From Clostridiaceae bacterium (GTDB lineage Bacteria; Bacillota; Clostridia; UBA1212; DUPL01), in the NCBI GenBank assembly GCA_012522035.1, contig JAAYLF010000190.1, forward strand, positions 1-6,495: 6,495 nt of DNA. The letters run 5' to 3'. The translations under genes were made by a program, and so were the position numbers. Shown here in pieces: positions 5,982 through 6,495 of the stretch. Position 1 is the stretch's first letter, and each line of letters begins with the position of its first letter. Under the pieces are notes generated by a model. That model did not search any database. It worked only from the letters and a program-made list of their open reading frames with translations, and was not told where the DNA came from.

Positions 5982-6308
5982 ATGGACCTCAACAAAGTTA
6001 TTGATTATATTGAAAAAAACCTTACAAACGACATAACATTAGCCGATATATGCAAAGTTGCAAGCTGCTCAGACTATGCTTTGCGCAATGTCTTTTATTA
6101 CCTTACCGGTTTGACTCTGAGTGAGTATATAAAATACAGAAAACTCTCAGAAGCAAACAAGGATCTGTTAAACAACGAAAAAGTTACAGATGTGGCACAT
6201 AAATACGGTTATGAGTCAGTGGATGGGTTTAGCCGGGCTTTCAAAGCCTGGAGTGGATTGCTTCCATCAGAAGCTGCAAAACTAAACATTTGCAAAACCT
6301 TGCCATAA
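5982..6308 (+). CDS. AraC/XylS-type DNA-binding protein (HTH domain only)
   Basis: A 108-residue protein consisting almost wholly of an AraC-type double helix-turn-helix domain. The first helix-turn-helix is near residues 18-40 (ITLADICKVASCSDYALRNVF) and the second near 66-92 (KVTDVAHKYGYESVDGFSRAFKAW), with the family-typical YIKYRKLSEA linker helix between. Relatives with this N-terminal arrangement usually continue into a GyrI-like effector-binding domain of about 150 residues. Here a TAA (6306-6308) ends the frame, and the effector domain follows in the same frame with no other stop between. The product should bind DNA but would lack ligand sensing unless the two parts associate or the stop is read through. 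AGGAG at 5968-5972 supports the ATG start. It is divergent from lipB-lipA, so it may regulate that operon or itself; its targets are not shown by the sequence. Confidence 0.85.
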   Translation: MDLNKVIDYIEKNLTNDITLADICKVASCSDYALRNVFYYLTGLTLSEYIKYRKLSEANKDLLNNEKVTDVAHKYGYESVDGFSRAFKAWSGLLPSEAAKLNICKTLP

Positions 6309-6330
6309 CTGATTTTTAATATAGTTGTAC

Positions 6331-6337
6331 AAGGAGG
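6331..6337 (+). promoter_or_regulatory. Strong ribosome binding site before the effector-domain frame
   Basis: AAGGAGG is 7 bases before the ATG at 6345. In the upstream reading frame the same bases encode part of a Gln-Gly-Gly-Asn-Ser stretch, so coding linker and initiation signal coincide. Confidence 0.7.
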
Positions 6338-6344
6338 AAATAGT

Positions 6345-6495
6345 ATGGATTATCTAATAGTTGAAATGCCCGGATTTTTCATAGCCGGCGTTAGCAAAAG
6401 AGTTCCCATGAAATTTGAGGGTGTGAACAACGCAATAGTGGAACTTGCACAAAGCATAACCCAGGAACAAAGAGAGGAAATGCATGCCCTTAAGA
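6345..6495 (+). CDS. GyrI-like / AraC effector-binding domain, N-terminal part, cut by window edge
   Basis: Fifty codons are visible, beginning MDYLIVEMPGFFIAGVSKRV and continuing with FEGVNNAIVELAQSIT. The (D/N)Y-IVE-PAF-I-G-SKRVP pattern is the opening of the GyrI-like effector-binding domain that normally forms the C-terminal half of AraC-type regulators with an N-terminal helix-turn-helix. It binds small, often hydrophobic, ligands in known members. It lies in the same frame as the AraC-type gene (12 sense codons after that gene's TAA). It has its own AAGGAGG and ATG, so it can be translated separately. Alternatives: the second half of one regulator gene broken by a nonsense change, or a genuinely split two-protein regulator. 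The rest lies beyond the window. Confidence 0.75.
   Translation, partial: MDYLIVEMPGFFIAGVSKRVPMKFEGVNNAIVELAQSITQEQREEMHALK

Noticed and set aside
1..6495. TAA reassigned as a sense codon
   Set aside because: TAA ends the mannosidase and both small membrane proteins where those families normally end, so it works as a stop here.
1..6495. CRISPR arrays, tRNA or rRNA genes, insertion sequences
   Set aside because: No spaced direct repeats, cloverleaf-like stretches, transposase motifs or terminal inverted repeats were seen.

Overview
The window looks like chromosome from a moderately AT-rich Gram-positive anaerobe, most likely a Clostridia-type Bacillota. The reasons are strong AAGGAGG-type ribosome binding sites, sigma-A promoters with extended -10 boxes, a TTG start, and protein families common in that group. 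No RNA gene, CRISPR array or insertion sequence was seen, and no gene-free stretch exceeds 300 bases.

Layout. At the left, on the minus strand, are a small class I SAM-dependent methyltransferase (319-924) and, overlapping its end, the N-terminus of an HKD/phospholipase D-type protein of the superfamily II helicase kind (352 down to the window edge). The latter appears frameshifted near 285-299. A compact divergent promoter region (about 940-1042) separates this pair from a plus-strand operon: a 935-residue cytoplasmic GH38 alpha-mannosidase (1043-3850), then two tandem paralogous two-helix membrane proteins resembling the superinfection-immunity (T4 Imm-like) family (3864-4058 and 4078-4293). 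That operon meets the lipoate operon head-on, with one base between stop codons and an inverted repeat across both stops.

The lipoate operon runs on the minus strand. lipB (5164-5841, octanoyltransferase) looks intact. lipA (4295-5167, lipoyl synthase) overlaps it by ATGA but carries an in-frame TAA at codon 39 and a Cys-to-Phe change two codons earlier, in the auxiliary iron-sulfur cluster motif. A divergent promoter region (5842-5981) with a long imperfect inverted repeat separates lipB from an AraC-type DNA-binding protein (5982-6308). Its usual C-terminal GyrI-like effector-binding domain follows in the same frame (6345 to the edge), separated by a single TAA.

Together: the alpha-mannosidase would process mannosides in the cytoplasm, and the two small membrane proteins are probably co-translated with it for reasons the sequence does not explain. 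LipB and LipA should build protein-bound lipoate, but LipA as written would be inactive. The most notable theme is three independent reading-frame lesions (helicase frameshift, lipA nonsense plus cysteine loss, AraC/GyrI nonsense) beside long genes with no damage. This is either real gene decay or splitting, or sequence error; raw reads would decide.
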